DNA of 64,000 bases from Dryas octopetala. Its lineage: Eukaryota > Streptophyta > Magnoliopsida > Rosales > Rosaceae. This document shows, piece by piece, positions 47,836 to 58,105 of the stretch. A program made the position numbers and the translations under genes. How positions within the stretch are numbered: the first letter of the stretch is position 1; each line of letters begins with the position of its first letter. The notes beneath the pieces are model-generated. The model made no database searches and had not been told where the DNA came from. It saw only the letters and a list, made by a program, of their open reading frames with translations. The DNA is taken from NCBI GenBank assembly GCA_963921425.1, contig OY992839.1, positions 18,336,910-18,400,909 on the forward strand. The letters are read 5' to 3'.

Positions 47836-47925
47836 CTTGTCTTTCTTTTATGACAATCTAGTTGTACAGGTTCTTTATGACAATCTTGTCTTCCTTTTAT
47901 GACAATCTGGTTGTACAGGTTCTCT
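47836..47925. repeat. Short 49-bp-period direct repeat
   Basis: cttgtctt.cttttatgacaatct.gttgtacaggttct occurs at about 47836 and again at about 47885. It may be part of the degraded CACTA interior; no gene is seen around it. Confidence 0.75.
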
Positions 47926-48429
47926 GTTTGTACATCAAAAAAGAAAGAAAAAAACCGAGGGACCCAAAAAAAAAAAAAGAACATAAGAGTGAGTTACTTT
48001 GTTTTTGGTATCTACAACTTTCATTATTCTTTATTAAGTTGTCTATTTTTCCAAAAAGAGAATGCTTTCATTTTATTTTTCTCATACAAATTACAGATCT
48101 TGTGCTCTGCTAGATTAGATGTTATTATAAGTGAACTGCTTTGCTCATGTCCAGTGGGTTCTGCATAATATAATAGCATGTGTACCTGATATGGGAAATC
48201 TTATATTTTGTTTGTTTTGCTTTTTTAGGCTCTTCAAGCATTAAAGTGAAAGATGAGAAGTCAGGGAATGCATACTCTGTTGGTGCCCACAATCTTTCTT
48301 CAGCGTCTACTATTGACTGACTTGTTATTAGTAATTGGTAATATCTTTGGTTGTAATATCTTCTAGTGGTGCATATAAAATTTAACTTTATAAGGACTTG
48401 CATGTATTTTGAGTTTGTTGAACACTTTT
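47926..48429. other. Unassigned interior, possibly CACTA-derived
   Basis: No recognisable domain. Position between the foldback half and the CACTA terminus suggests remnant CACTA interior, but nothing in the sequence proves it. Confidence 0.4.
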
Positions 48430-48953
48430 TTTTTGGATATTGTACTATAATCCCTTTTTGGATACTTTAAATGTTATTGGTATTTGGAATATGGAATATA
48501 TGAGAATGGAAGATTTTATACTTGCACAAACAATATCAGTTTTGGTCTAAAATTTGGAATATTATAATGTTTTGATATCAGATTCTCTATCAGACCTATA
48601 TCAGATTCTACCTTGGACCTAATATTGATACTTTAGTTATATATCAGATTCTATCTTAGACTTGATATTTATACCTTGGTTATATATCAGTATTAGTGTC
48701 AAATATGATATCTATTGACCAGAACTATTGATATTCGAATTTTGTAGATATCAGAAATAATAGAAAATCAGATATCTATTTTGTATTTAAGACATCAGGT
48801 TGAAAGAAAAAAAGATATATAAAAATATTTACATATCAGTTAAAAACTGATATCTAAAATGTGAACATTAGATATCACGACGCGCTATATCAGACGGCTA
48901 CCCAATTAGATATCAGTCCACGACTGATATCTATTGACAATTTTGTAGTAGTG
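48430..48953 (-). mobile_element. CACTA element terminus inserted in gag
   Basis: Read on the minus strand from 48953, the sequence begins with the canonical CACTACTACAAAA terminus. It is followed by about 500 bp dense in gatatcag/ctgatatc motifs in both orientations, a subterminal array. The flank resumes the gypsy gag frame directly at 48954, which fixes the insertion point. The opposite terminus was not found before the neighbouring foldback element, so this CACTA is truncated. It is a different family from the element at 3345 (different subterminal motif). Confidence 0.8.
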
Positions 48954-50378
48954 TACTGATCCATCTTAGGGGGATTGGTATCCCTAGAGACCTCAGCATT
49001 CATGATCCTGCTGGTGTATGGGAGAGGGAGTTCTTCCCCGTGATCAATTCTGCCGAGGTATCCCCTGGAGACTTCGATTTGGCCGAGCCGATCATGGACA
49101 CTCCAAATTTGGTTTTGGACCAAAGTTCGGACAAGATTTTCCACGTTGGATGTGGTCGGCTCAGGTGCAGTCTCTGCTGAGCACTCAGTTCGATCACCGA
49201 GTTTCTCATTCATCGGCTGACGAGTGATTCTCTCGCCTGCCGGACGCCGGTCAGACATAACCATGGTAGGTCCTAGTCGATCCCTCACGGATCATCTTCC
49301 CTAGTGTGTTCCCGACGTTGAAGGGTCTTGGCTGGTCCCGGCAATGTGGTCGGTGACAGGGTCGAGCCTGCTCTGGCTGGGACCCTGGGTTCAATCGACG
49401 TGGCCGGATTAGCGGCCCCCAATCTAGATCAGACCGAAGGTCACTGATCAATGGCTGGTTCGGATCGGTCTTCCTGCTAGGTTTCGGAAGAGCATCTTCT
49501 GAAGGCTGCTTGCTTTTGCTGAAGGAGACGGTGGGCATTCAGGAACTCCAGTTGCTCGGCCGGGGGCATTTCTCGAAGCCCGGAAAGGCGCAATCCGTGC
49601 TCTGCCGAGCGGGGTGGTTATCCACATCGGCCTGAGTATTCTGCCGAGAAGGAGACGGTGAAAGAGCCTCCTGGTCGGTTCGGGTTTGTCTTGATTGGAA
49701 CCCCGATCTTTCGCTGACGTCTAGCTGAGCGCGATGGCACGCGAGCTTCTCAGCCTGTTCTGCCTGTTTGGCGAGTAACTCATTATTTTGCTTGAGAAGT
49801 GCGTTCTCAGCGGCAAGTGGCGTTGGTTCTCCCTGAGGAGTTTGTGAGCAGCCTTGATCTTCAGGGGGGCCTTAGACCTGGCTATTTTGGTGAGATGTGC
49901 TCTTCTCGTTTTGTCAGGTGTCTTAGGCTCATGTTGCTGATTATCCTGGGATCCTAATGAGGAAGAGCTGCTGTCACGAAAGATGGTAGTCATGATGTAG
50001 GGATTTGTTGAAGGAAAAGCTTAACACTTGTGATGATACGGATGTAATTAAATTTTTTTATGCAATTATACAGATGTTTGACTATACTTTCATACGTGAC
50101 TTATCTACTATTATTCCTAAGTCTTTTATTTGTACCATTACTTTATCAATTATTTATTACTCAATTGATTCATATTTTGAACTTGAAGCTCAAATCTATG
50201 CCATAGAACCTGAAGTTCTAAATTAACTTTATATGTTCTTATATCAATGAACCTGAAGTTCGAATAAGATATGCGAAGATTTTAGAACCTGAAGTTCTAA
50301 TTGTATTTATGGCTTCTTTTACCTTAAACTTGAAGTTTTTGGTATATGTGTATATATATTGGAAATATTAAGAACTTA

Positions 50379-51097
50379 TGGTGCGTTTGGATGAAGTAGT
50401 TTGAAATTACTAAGAAATTCACAAATGACGGAATTTAAAACGATGTGATTTAAAATTCTAGAATATGTAAATTCTCTTGTTTGGATAACATGTAAACATA
50501 ATGGAGTTTAAATACGGAATTTATGGTAGTTTTAATTTTTGATACATCAATTCAAAAGAGTAATGGTGATGGTGATGGTGGCAACAATAAAAATGATATT
50601 TATGATGAGTTGACCATATTGGTAGGGGTAATGGCCCACAAGCGGTAGGAGAAATGGTGGTGGCTAAAATTGGGGTGTTGGCGGTGGCAGTGGCAGTGGT
50701 GGTGTTGGAAATGGCGGTGATGGTGGTGGCGGCGGTGACGGTGATGGTGGTGGTGGCGGTCTTGGTGTTGGTGTTGGTGGTGGTGGCGGCAGTGGCAGCA
50801 GGGGTGGTGGCGGGGGTGGTGGTGTTAGTGGTGGTAACGTTGGCGGCAGTGATGGTAGTGTCAACATGGTCGACACGACTTATTTTTCTTTTGTAAAAAT
50901 TGGAATTTTGAAAATGACACCAATTTAGGTGGAATTTAAAGTTGGAATTTACAGCCTTCAAATCCCAAGTTTTTTTCCACCTAGAATTTACAAAATTCTG
51001 TATTTATTGACCCAAACAAGGAAATTAGAGCATGTAATTTCTTAAATGCTGAGTTTTGTTTAAATTCCGAGTTTTTTTCCTCCATCCAAACACACCA
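50379..51097. mobile_element. Tourist/PIF-Harbinger-like MITE with GGT/GGC minisatellite core
   Basis: The ends are tggtgcgtttggatg and the inverse, catccaaacacacca, 14 of 15 bases paired, flanked by the 3-bp duplication tta (50376-50378 and 51098-51100). A TTA/TAA target and a g(g)tg.gtttgg-type terminus fit PIF/Harbinger. The arms share further inverted blocks (ggaatttaaa / tttaaattcc). The centre (about 50555-50870) is an expanded ggtggc/ggtgat minisatellite, unusual for a MITE. It sits in the leader of the copia remnant, so it is younger than that element. Confidence 0.8.
50560..50870. repeat. GGT/GGC-type minisatellite
   Basis: Imperfect trinucleotide-based repeat (ggtggtggcggtg, ggtgatggtg). 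Long open frames on both strands here are products of the repeat and not genes. Confidence 0.9.
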
Positions 51098-52680
51098 TTA
51101 AAGTTCTATAATTATTTTTTATGAGTTCTAAATATCTCATTTTCTTTATGTAGAAAATGATGAACTTGACCAAACGAGAATTTGTTGAACTGGACATCTC
51201 TGGAAAAAAACTATTTGTCCTGGGTCCTTGATGCTGAGATCCATCTTGAATCCATGAATCTTGGTAACACTATCCAAGAAGGCAATAAAGCGTCCCCGCA
51301 GGACCGTGTCAAATCCTTGATCTTTCTTCGCCATCATATTCATAAAGGGCTAAAGAGTGAGTATCTCACTGTCAAAGATCCGTTGACTCTCTGGGATAAT
51401 CTAAAAGAGAGATATGATCACCAGAAAACTGTGATCCTCCCTAAGGCACGCCATGATTGGATGCATTTGCGTCTACAAGATTTCAAGACAGTTTCTAAGT
51501 ACAATTCTGCACTTTTTCGAATCAGTTTTCAACTCAAATTATGTGGTGAGAAAATGACTGATGCAGAACTGTTGGAGAAAACTTTCACCACTTTCCATGC
51601 TTCAAATGTGGTCTTGCAGCAGCAATACCGTGAGCGTGGGTTCAAGAAGTACTCTGAAGTGATCTCTTGTCTTCTCCTTGCTGAGCAATAATGAGCTCCT
51701 GATGAGGAACCACCAATCTCGTCCAACTGGGGCGACAACATTCCCTGAAGTGAATGCTACTTCATCTCATAGCCGTGGTCGTGGCTATGGGCGTGGGCAA
51801 GGACAAGGAAGTGGTAATAGGCGCCGTAATGGTCAAGGTGGTCGCAATAATAACTTGGGTCTAAAAAATGCACAAGCATTACATACCCACCAGAAGTGGA
51901 ACAAGCAAGACAAAGGGAAAGGTCAAATGGACAAAGCCCCTAAAGCTTCTGAGGGTGCCTGTCACAAGTGTGGTGGAACTGGACATTGGGCGCGTGCCTG
52001 TCGCACACCCAAGCACTTGGTAGACCTTTACCAAGCCTCTTTAAAGGGGAAGGTTGAAGTCAATTATGTTGACCAAGTTCATGACCCAATGGACACTTCG
52101 GACCCGGTGGACATAAGTCATCTTGATGTCTCTGATTTCTTCGCTGACACCGATGCAAAGTCTTTTGATGCTATGATTGGTGGTGAGGTTGTCCATCCCA
52201 ATTAATTTGTCGTTTATTTAATAAGTTTATTGCTTTCCTTAGGATTAGTTTCAGATTTGCATCTGTTACTTTTACTTAGTTGTTTTTCAGGTTTTGCACC
52301 TGTAAGAATAATTTTTATTATTGAATAAAATGTTGTAGTTATTTCTTTAAAATTGAAAGTAATTTTTTTCATTTATTTTATTGGAAGACATTAAATATGG
52401 ACTGCGGTGGTCAAAATCATGGCAAAGATATTTTTCTTGTAGACAGTGCGACTACGCACACTATACTTCGAGATAGGAAGTATTTTTCCAATATAGCATT
52501 AAGAAAAGCTAGGGTAACCACTATATCAGGTTCTGCAAACCTGATAGAAGGCTCCGAAAGAGCCCACATTACGTTACCAAATGGAACTAAACTGTTCATT
52601 AGCAATGCTCTATACTCAAGCAAATCCAGAAGAAATCTGCTTAGTTTTAAAGATATTCGTTGAATGGATATCACATTGAA

Positions 52681-53044
52681 ACCACAACATTGAATGGATA
52701 TCACATTCAAAAGAAGAGCTGAATAACAACAAAATCATAAAAAAGGACATTCAAAAGTTCAAAGCAAATGTAATTGAAAGGTTCATTAACCATGAACAAA
52801 GCTGGACTTCACAGCAACTTCAATCCTTCAAGAAAATCTAGAACAAGGACTGATCACACTCTGTGCTGTGCCGAAGAAATACTTTACCTACTGATTTTTT
52901 ATGTTTTAAAATTCAAGTTTATGTATTTTTGTTTCAAACATATTGCAGAATTTTATTTCTATGTTGAACTCTTTTGTCTTTTTATTGAAATCCTTTAGTT
53001 TTTTATTGTACTACTTTCAATTTTTATATTGAATTTTAAAATGC
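52681..53044. other. Unassigned AT-rich junction
   Basis: Between the copia remnant and the MULE. A short direct repeat, ttgaatggatatcacatt, occurs twice at about 52661 and 52691. No gene. Confidence 0.45.
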
Positions 53045-53370
53045 TTAATAGGTTGACACTGACACACAATGGAACAATACTAGATTGCCACTGCCACACA
53101 ATGGAACAATACGTGATTGCCACTGCCAGGCAGTAACAATACGTGATTGTCACTGTCAGGCAGTAACAATATGTGATTGCCACTATCAGGCAAATACATT
53201 AAATAAAAACAATACCAAATAACAAATACATGATTGCCACTGTCAAACAGTAATAAACAATAACAATAACAATAACAATACACTGAAAACAAGGAAAACA
53301 CAACACAATACAGTAACAAAACACTATCAAAGTATAACAATATGTGATTGCCAGTACGAGGCAGTAACAA
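53045..53370. repeat. 30-bp-type tandem repeats at the MULE 3' side
   Basis: Units like acgtgattgccactgccaggcagtaacaat occur about five times, with stretches of acaataacaataac between. A related gcagtaacaataacaataac tract is found at the other side of the MULE near 56093. This suggests subterminal repeats of the same element. Confidence 0.75.
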
Positions 53371-53760
53371 TAACGTGATTTAAAAACAAGGGAATCATAA
53401 CACATGCATGGACTTCACAAACCACCATATTAAAACAAGCACAACAATTTGAAATCATAAGAATAACATAAACCGAAATCAAGAGATGAAAAAATATCAT
53501 TTCCAAAAACCAAAACAACATAGTAACAAAATGTTACTATGCAACAGTAACAAAAAATATCTATCCAAAATATCATTTACAAAATAATTGAAAATCCCTA
53601 AGCCAATTAAAAATGAAAACTATGGGCTTGTATTAATAAAGTCACATATTGCCAATGCATGGAGGTGGCAATCATAAAATTCCCTCAATTGTTTAAAACC
53701 TATAAACCAATAAACTGTCAGGCAGTACCATTATTACTAAAACCTAGAGCAACCATAAAA

Positions 53761-56038
53761 CTAAATTGGCTCTCTACATGTCTTCCGGTTATGACCATCA
53801 GGTTTTTCGCAGCAGCTACACTTTCTGGCAGGAGCAGCTTCTTCACCTATAGACTTCGACCTGTTTGTCTTCGGCCTACCACAAGGTCTCTTAGTAATAG
53901 GAGGCTGAACTATCATAGCATCTTGACTAAAATCATATAATGACTGAGCAATATTTGGAACCGAAAAAATTGAAAACTCATAAGAACCCTTAAAAGACTC
54001 CATCTTGAAATAACTGTCAATGAAACTGTACATTGAAGCTCCATGTCTCTGAATGGCAACAAAAGCATGAGCACAAGAGAACCCTGAAACACGCCACTCA
54101 TGGCATGAACAAAGCTTCTTTTCCAAATCTACACACACAGTCACCTTTCCTTCAACTTGGTAGACATGAGATGGAGATCGAATCACCTTCCAGTGCAAAC
54201 CAACTTTGGATCCCTCTCTCAACTTCAGTTCCAAATTAGGACAAAGCTCAATAGACCACGATTCTGCCTCTATTTTTCGATTTTCCATATTCTCCATCAC
54301 TTTGGTTTTAATGTCTTCAATCATATCTAAAATGGGGAGGGACCTCAGCTCCAAAATCCAAAAATTAAATGACTCGGACATATTGTTGCACATTTTCCCA
54401 TACCTGTTACCTTTTTAAAAAGCATTAGACCATTTTTCATACGGTGCTTCTACCAAAAAGTCAATAGCAGGACGACCACCCTCTGCCTCTAGCTTCCTAG
54501 CAGTTAAGTTAAATGTCTCCTCAGTACGTGCATAAGCACAACACATGAACAAATATAAAACCCTCGCACGCATATAGTTATTGTGTGTTGTCGGATACCT
54601 ATTTGCAATGTTACATTTCAAATGCTGAAAACAAAAACTGTGAGGCCAACTCGGAAAAACAGTAGCAATAGCGTTGATGAGACCAGCATTTCGATCAGTA
54701 ATGAAAGTAACTATCTGCTTTTGAGGAACTAAAACATCAGCCAACCTTTAATTTCCATTAACCACGTCCAATTATCTTCAGTCTCTGAATCCACAATTCT
54801 AAAGGCAAGAGGATAGAAACTTGCAAAAACAAAGCATTATAAGAAAGTTACTAACTAACAGTAGCAATTAAATCAGACAGTTTTAACACTTCAAATCAAA
54901 ATGAAAACAAACCAAATTCCAAAATACAATCACATTAAAAACAAATAAATTACCTTCATTTTCGTTCTTTCCAGTAGCAGCAAGCAATTGGCCCTTGAAC
55001 TTATTTTTCAAAAAAGTACCATCAAGAAAAAGCATCGGCCTACATGCCATGAATCCCCTCTTGCAAGCACCAAAACAGATAAAGAGCTTCTGAAAACGTT
55101 GTGTCTCACCATCCACTTGCAATTTCGCATCGATCAGTACCATCATTACTCAATACCAAAGATTTCAGATACCAAACAAGCTGCTTGTACGACTCCTTGT
55201 CATCCCCGTAAACAACATCTTTTGCCAACTCTTTAGCATACCATGCAGTACAATATGACACATCTAAACCATAGCTATTTTTAATGTCTTTCACAATATC
55301 AATTAGCCTCTTCCCAGGATTAGACCTAATATCATCAACGACAATACTTTTCACAACACGAGAAACCAATCTTTCAGACTTTGTTTCCCGAATCACACCA
55401 CGACATGTGTGAACATTATCCAAATGCCTAATGTAAAAAGAACCATTGACTCTACAAAGATACGCTTTTACATGCCAATGACAACCATCATAAAGCTTCT
55501 TAGAGCACTCAGCATACACACCAGTTTTTTCATTTTTAATATACACAAACTTAAAACTCATCTCAGTAGCATACTTGCACAACTTCTCCCTAAACTCGAT
55601 AACACCACCTTCAAATCTTTGACCAACACCTTCAATATACCCTACCCAAGCCTTGGTCAATTAAACCTTCTCTTCCTCAGCCTTATAACACCCTAGATAA
55701 TCATTTTCAACAATTGATGAATCACTAGAAGAAATCACACCACTATCAACAGAACACAAAGATTTGCTACTAGAACCACTGTCAGTAACAAAAATATCAA
55801 CTATTTGACAATTGAATAATGACAAACACGTAAACAACATCTTTAAGTCCTGATCATCTGCCAATACACATCCAGATTGATCACTAAGAACATATTTCAA
55901 CACAAATGAGCCAATCTTCAACATTCTAAACTTTAAGCAAATTGAATTGCACAAATCAGAAAAACTCCAACTAACAGACAGTGGAAAAACCACAATTTGA
56001 GAAGAGTAAATAACCCTCGCAACAAGATTTGAATCCAT
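53761..56038 (-). pseudogene. MuDR-family transposase, degraded
   Basis: The start is ATG 56038 (MDSNLVARVIYSS). After an N-terminal region comes the MuDR DNA-binding domain (GCHWHVKAYLCRVNGSFYIR near 55480), then the MULE catalytic domain: first Asp in PMLFLDGTFLKNKFKGQLLA (near 55030) and second Asp in FITDRNAGLINA (near 54700), with HSFCFQHLKCN after it. The SWIM zinc finger follows (CSCHEWRVSGFSCAHAF near 54100), then an AT-hook-like KRPCGRPKTNR and a CCHC-type knuckle (CSCCEKPDGHNRKTC). An intron lies at about 54960-54835. Breaks: an in-frame TAA at 55661-55663 and frame changes near 55135 and 54745. It would be a cut-and-paste transposase if whole. Confidence 0.85.
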
Positions 56039-56650
56039 GAAACCTAAAAAAGCAAAAAAAAAAAAAAAGCAAAACTAAAAAGTTAATCACATGCAGTAAC
56101 AATAACAATAACAATTCAAACAGTACCAATTCTAATAACAATAACAATGGAAAAATAACAATAACAATAACAATCACAATGAAAAAATAAAACAAAAGCC
56201 ACACCCTAAAATCATAAATCAAAACAAAAAACAAACAGATTCTGAATGTAAAAATCTTCAATCGATGTAAAATTTCAAACATATAAAAATTGAAATCAAA
56301 CAACAATACAAAAACCATACCAGATGAAGCACAAACCGAGAGACAAAGAGCCAAAAACAAATAGATTATGAACCTAAAATCTTCAATCAATCTAAAATTC
56401 CAAAAATACATAAATTGAAATCAAACAACAATACAAAAACCATACCAGATGAAGCACAAACCAAGAGAGAAAGAGAAAGAAAGAGAGAGAAAGAGAGAGA
56501 TAAAGAGAGAGAGAGAGAGAGAGACAAAAACCATACCAGATCGAGTAGACAAAGCTTGATCGATCGAGTAGACCAAGCTCAGTTGATCGAGCAGAGACAC
56601 AGAGCAACTATGATCGCAACACGACATTAAAATATAACAAATTATAACAA

Positions 56651-57195
56651 TAAGGGTAAAAATGGCATTTAAAAAAAACAATGGACCGGAAAGAAATTAA
56701 GTGGGCCGGCAAAGAAGAAACTAGGCCAAAGTAGAAAACAACAAAACCACTAGGGTTGCAAAGGAAGCGCAAGCCCAAAACTGGGTGTTAAAATCATTAA
56801 CTTTAAATTATATTTATGGGCTTTAAAATGGGCCAATTTCTATACACTACTCTTAGCCCAATTGTAAAATGTGTTTTACAAAAGGTTAAAAGCCCAACTT
56901 AAAAAAATGAAAGAATTATGAAGATAATACCAACGTCCATTCCCTTAATTGCACAAGACACATAGCTTTGATCAATGATGTTGATTTTGCTTAGAGGGAT
57001 GAGTCACCTCTAGGCAATGATTAGAGCCAATTAACGTAACTAGAAGAGCCAATTAAAGCCAACTAATTGGTTATTCCAACCAAGAGAGGTTGGCTTATAA
57101 ATAAGAGTTGTGGTCTGAAGAGCTCACCCTTAAGCAAGCAACCAAAAAAAACAGAGAGAGAGAGAGAACTAGAGAAAGGGATAGAGAAAGAGGAG
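56651..57195. other. Gene-free stretch
   Basis: AT-rich sequence without recognisable coding content. It may include the 5' border of the MULE and the beginning of the repeat that follows. Confidence 0.45.
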
Positions 57196-58105
57196 GGAAG
57201 AAACTTGAGAATGAATCACAACTTTTAGCCTCTATTTAACTTCAGAGGGTAGAGAAGAAGACCCGAGCACATAGGAACGGACCAAGAGGGAACTCGTGCT
57301 TAAGAAATTAAGGTAGGGTCTCTATTCCCCCCAATGATTGGACTATATTACAATTAATATTTGTGCCATATTGTGTGATTTATTTTCTTATGATGATATT
57401 TCTTTATTAAATGTACCAAGTTCATTATATTTGTGGATAAACTTTTATTATTAATCTTGTTGTTATTGATATCGCGCGTGGGTGTGCACTATGAAAGGGG
57501 AAGGAAGAAACTTGAGAAGGAATCACAACTTTTAGCCTCTATTTAACTTCAGAGGGTAGAGAAGAAGACCCGAACATATAGGAACGGACCAAGAGGGAAC
57601 CTGTGCTCAAAAAATTAAGGTAGGGTCTCTATTCCTTAATAATTGGACTATATTACAATTAATATTTGTGTCATATTGTGTGATTTATTTTCTTATGATG
57701 GTATTTCTTTATTATATGTACCAAGTTCATTATATTTGTAGATAAAATTTTATTATTAATCTTGTTATTATTGATACCACGCGTGGGTGTGCACTGTGAA
57801 AGGGGAGGGAAGAAACTTGAGAAGAAATCACAACTTTTAGCCTCTATTTAACTTCAGAGGATAGAGAAGAAGACCCGAGCACATAGGAATGGACCAAGAG
57901 GAAACCCGTGCTAAAGAAATTATGGTAGGGTCTTTATTCCCTAATGATTGGACAATATTACAATTAATATTTGTGTTATATTGTGTGATTTATTTTCTTA
58001 TGATGATATTTCTTTATTAAATGTACTAAGTTCATTATATTTGTGGATAAAATTTTACTATTAATCTTGTTATTATTGATACCGCGCGTGGGTGTGCACT
58101 ATGTG
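57196..58105. repeat. Three tandem copies of a 305-bp unit
   Basis: Units begin ggaagaaacttgag at 57196, 57503 and 57808 (spacing 307 and 305). Each contains cacaacttttagcctctattt, gggtagagaagaagacccga, ggtagggtct and ends gcgcgtgggtgtgcact. The copies are very similar, with scattered substitutions. No open frame spans a unit. Its place at the start of a long non-coding repeat suggests a leader or LTR-internal array. Confidence 0.9.

Larger units (their letters stand above)
37800..49993 (-). mobile_element. Ty3/gypsy Tat-type retrotransposon, broken and nested (fossil)
   Basis: A minus-strand element. Gag start and N-terminal part lie at about 49993-48954, pol at 45648-42736, and an extra ORF in the opposite direction at 39491-41843. 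Pol reads RT (MDAYSGYNQILMH; VYVDDMLVKS), RNase H (LYVDESSNAMGSGAKLVL) and integrase (WGLDLIGPMPKA; GMPHTIIADNGKQFD; PYHPQSNGQVKAVN). The domain order RT-RH-INT and the antisense ORF after pol fit the Tat/Ogre group. A 3' LTR probably covers part of 37.8-39 kb (minus-strand TATA-like ctatataag near 38180), but its ends are not resolved. The copy is broken several times and split by three later insertions between gag and pol. Confidence 0.8.
50004..52680 (+). mobile_element. Ty1/copia gag-protease remnant (fossil)
   Basis: A leader-like AT-rich region (50004-51150, split by a MITE) precedes gag at about 51150-52205: the UBN2/gag domain (GLKSEYLTVKDPLTLWDNLK near 51350; YSEVISCLLLAEQ), an Arg/Gly-rich stretch, and the zinc knuckle CHKCGGTGHWARAC near 51960. 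A protease-like region follows at 52397-52663 (VDSATTHTILRD). Integrase, RT and RNase H are missing, and no LTR pair was identified. The copy is broken and truncated. Confidence 0.8.
53045..56650 (-). mobile_element. Mutator-like element (MULE), degraded autonomous copy
   Basis: The unit contains a MuDR-type transposase gene on the minus strand (56038-53761), flanked on both sides by related cagtaacaataac-type repeats. The ends were not resolved as terminal inverted repeats, so borders are approximate. The leader side (56415-56525) has a GA-rich tract. The transposase has an in-frame stop and frame changes, so the copy is probably inactive. Confidence 0.65.

Noticed and set aside
48125-48403. 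Minus-strand 92-codon frame as a CACTA gene
   Set aside because: No similarity that I can recognise to CACTA proteins; probably chance.
50654-50896. Val-rich and Pro-rich open frames (possible cell-wall protein)
   Set aside because: They are translations of the GGT/GGC minisatellite in a MITE; no signal peptide or flanking gene structure.
53045-53370. CRISPR-like array in the regularly spaced 30-bp units
   Set aside because: The units are adjacent or irregularly spaced, have no unique spacers of constant size, and the setting is a plant nuclear genome.
52995-53521. Tyr/Cys-rich minus-strand open frames
   Set aside because: They are translations of the 30-bp tandem repeats on the MULE side, with a repeating pattern and no domain.
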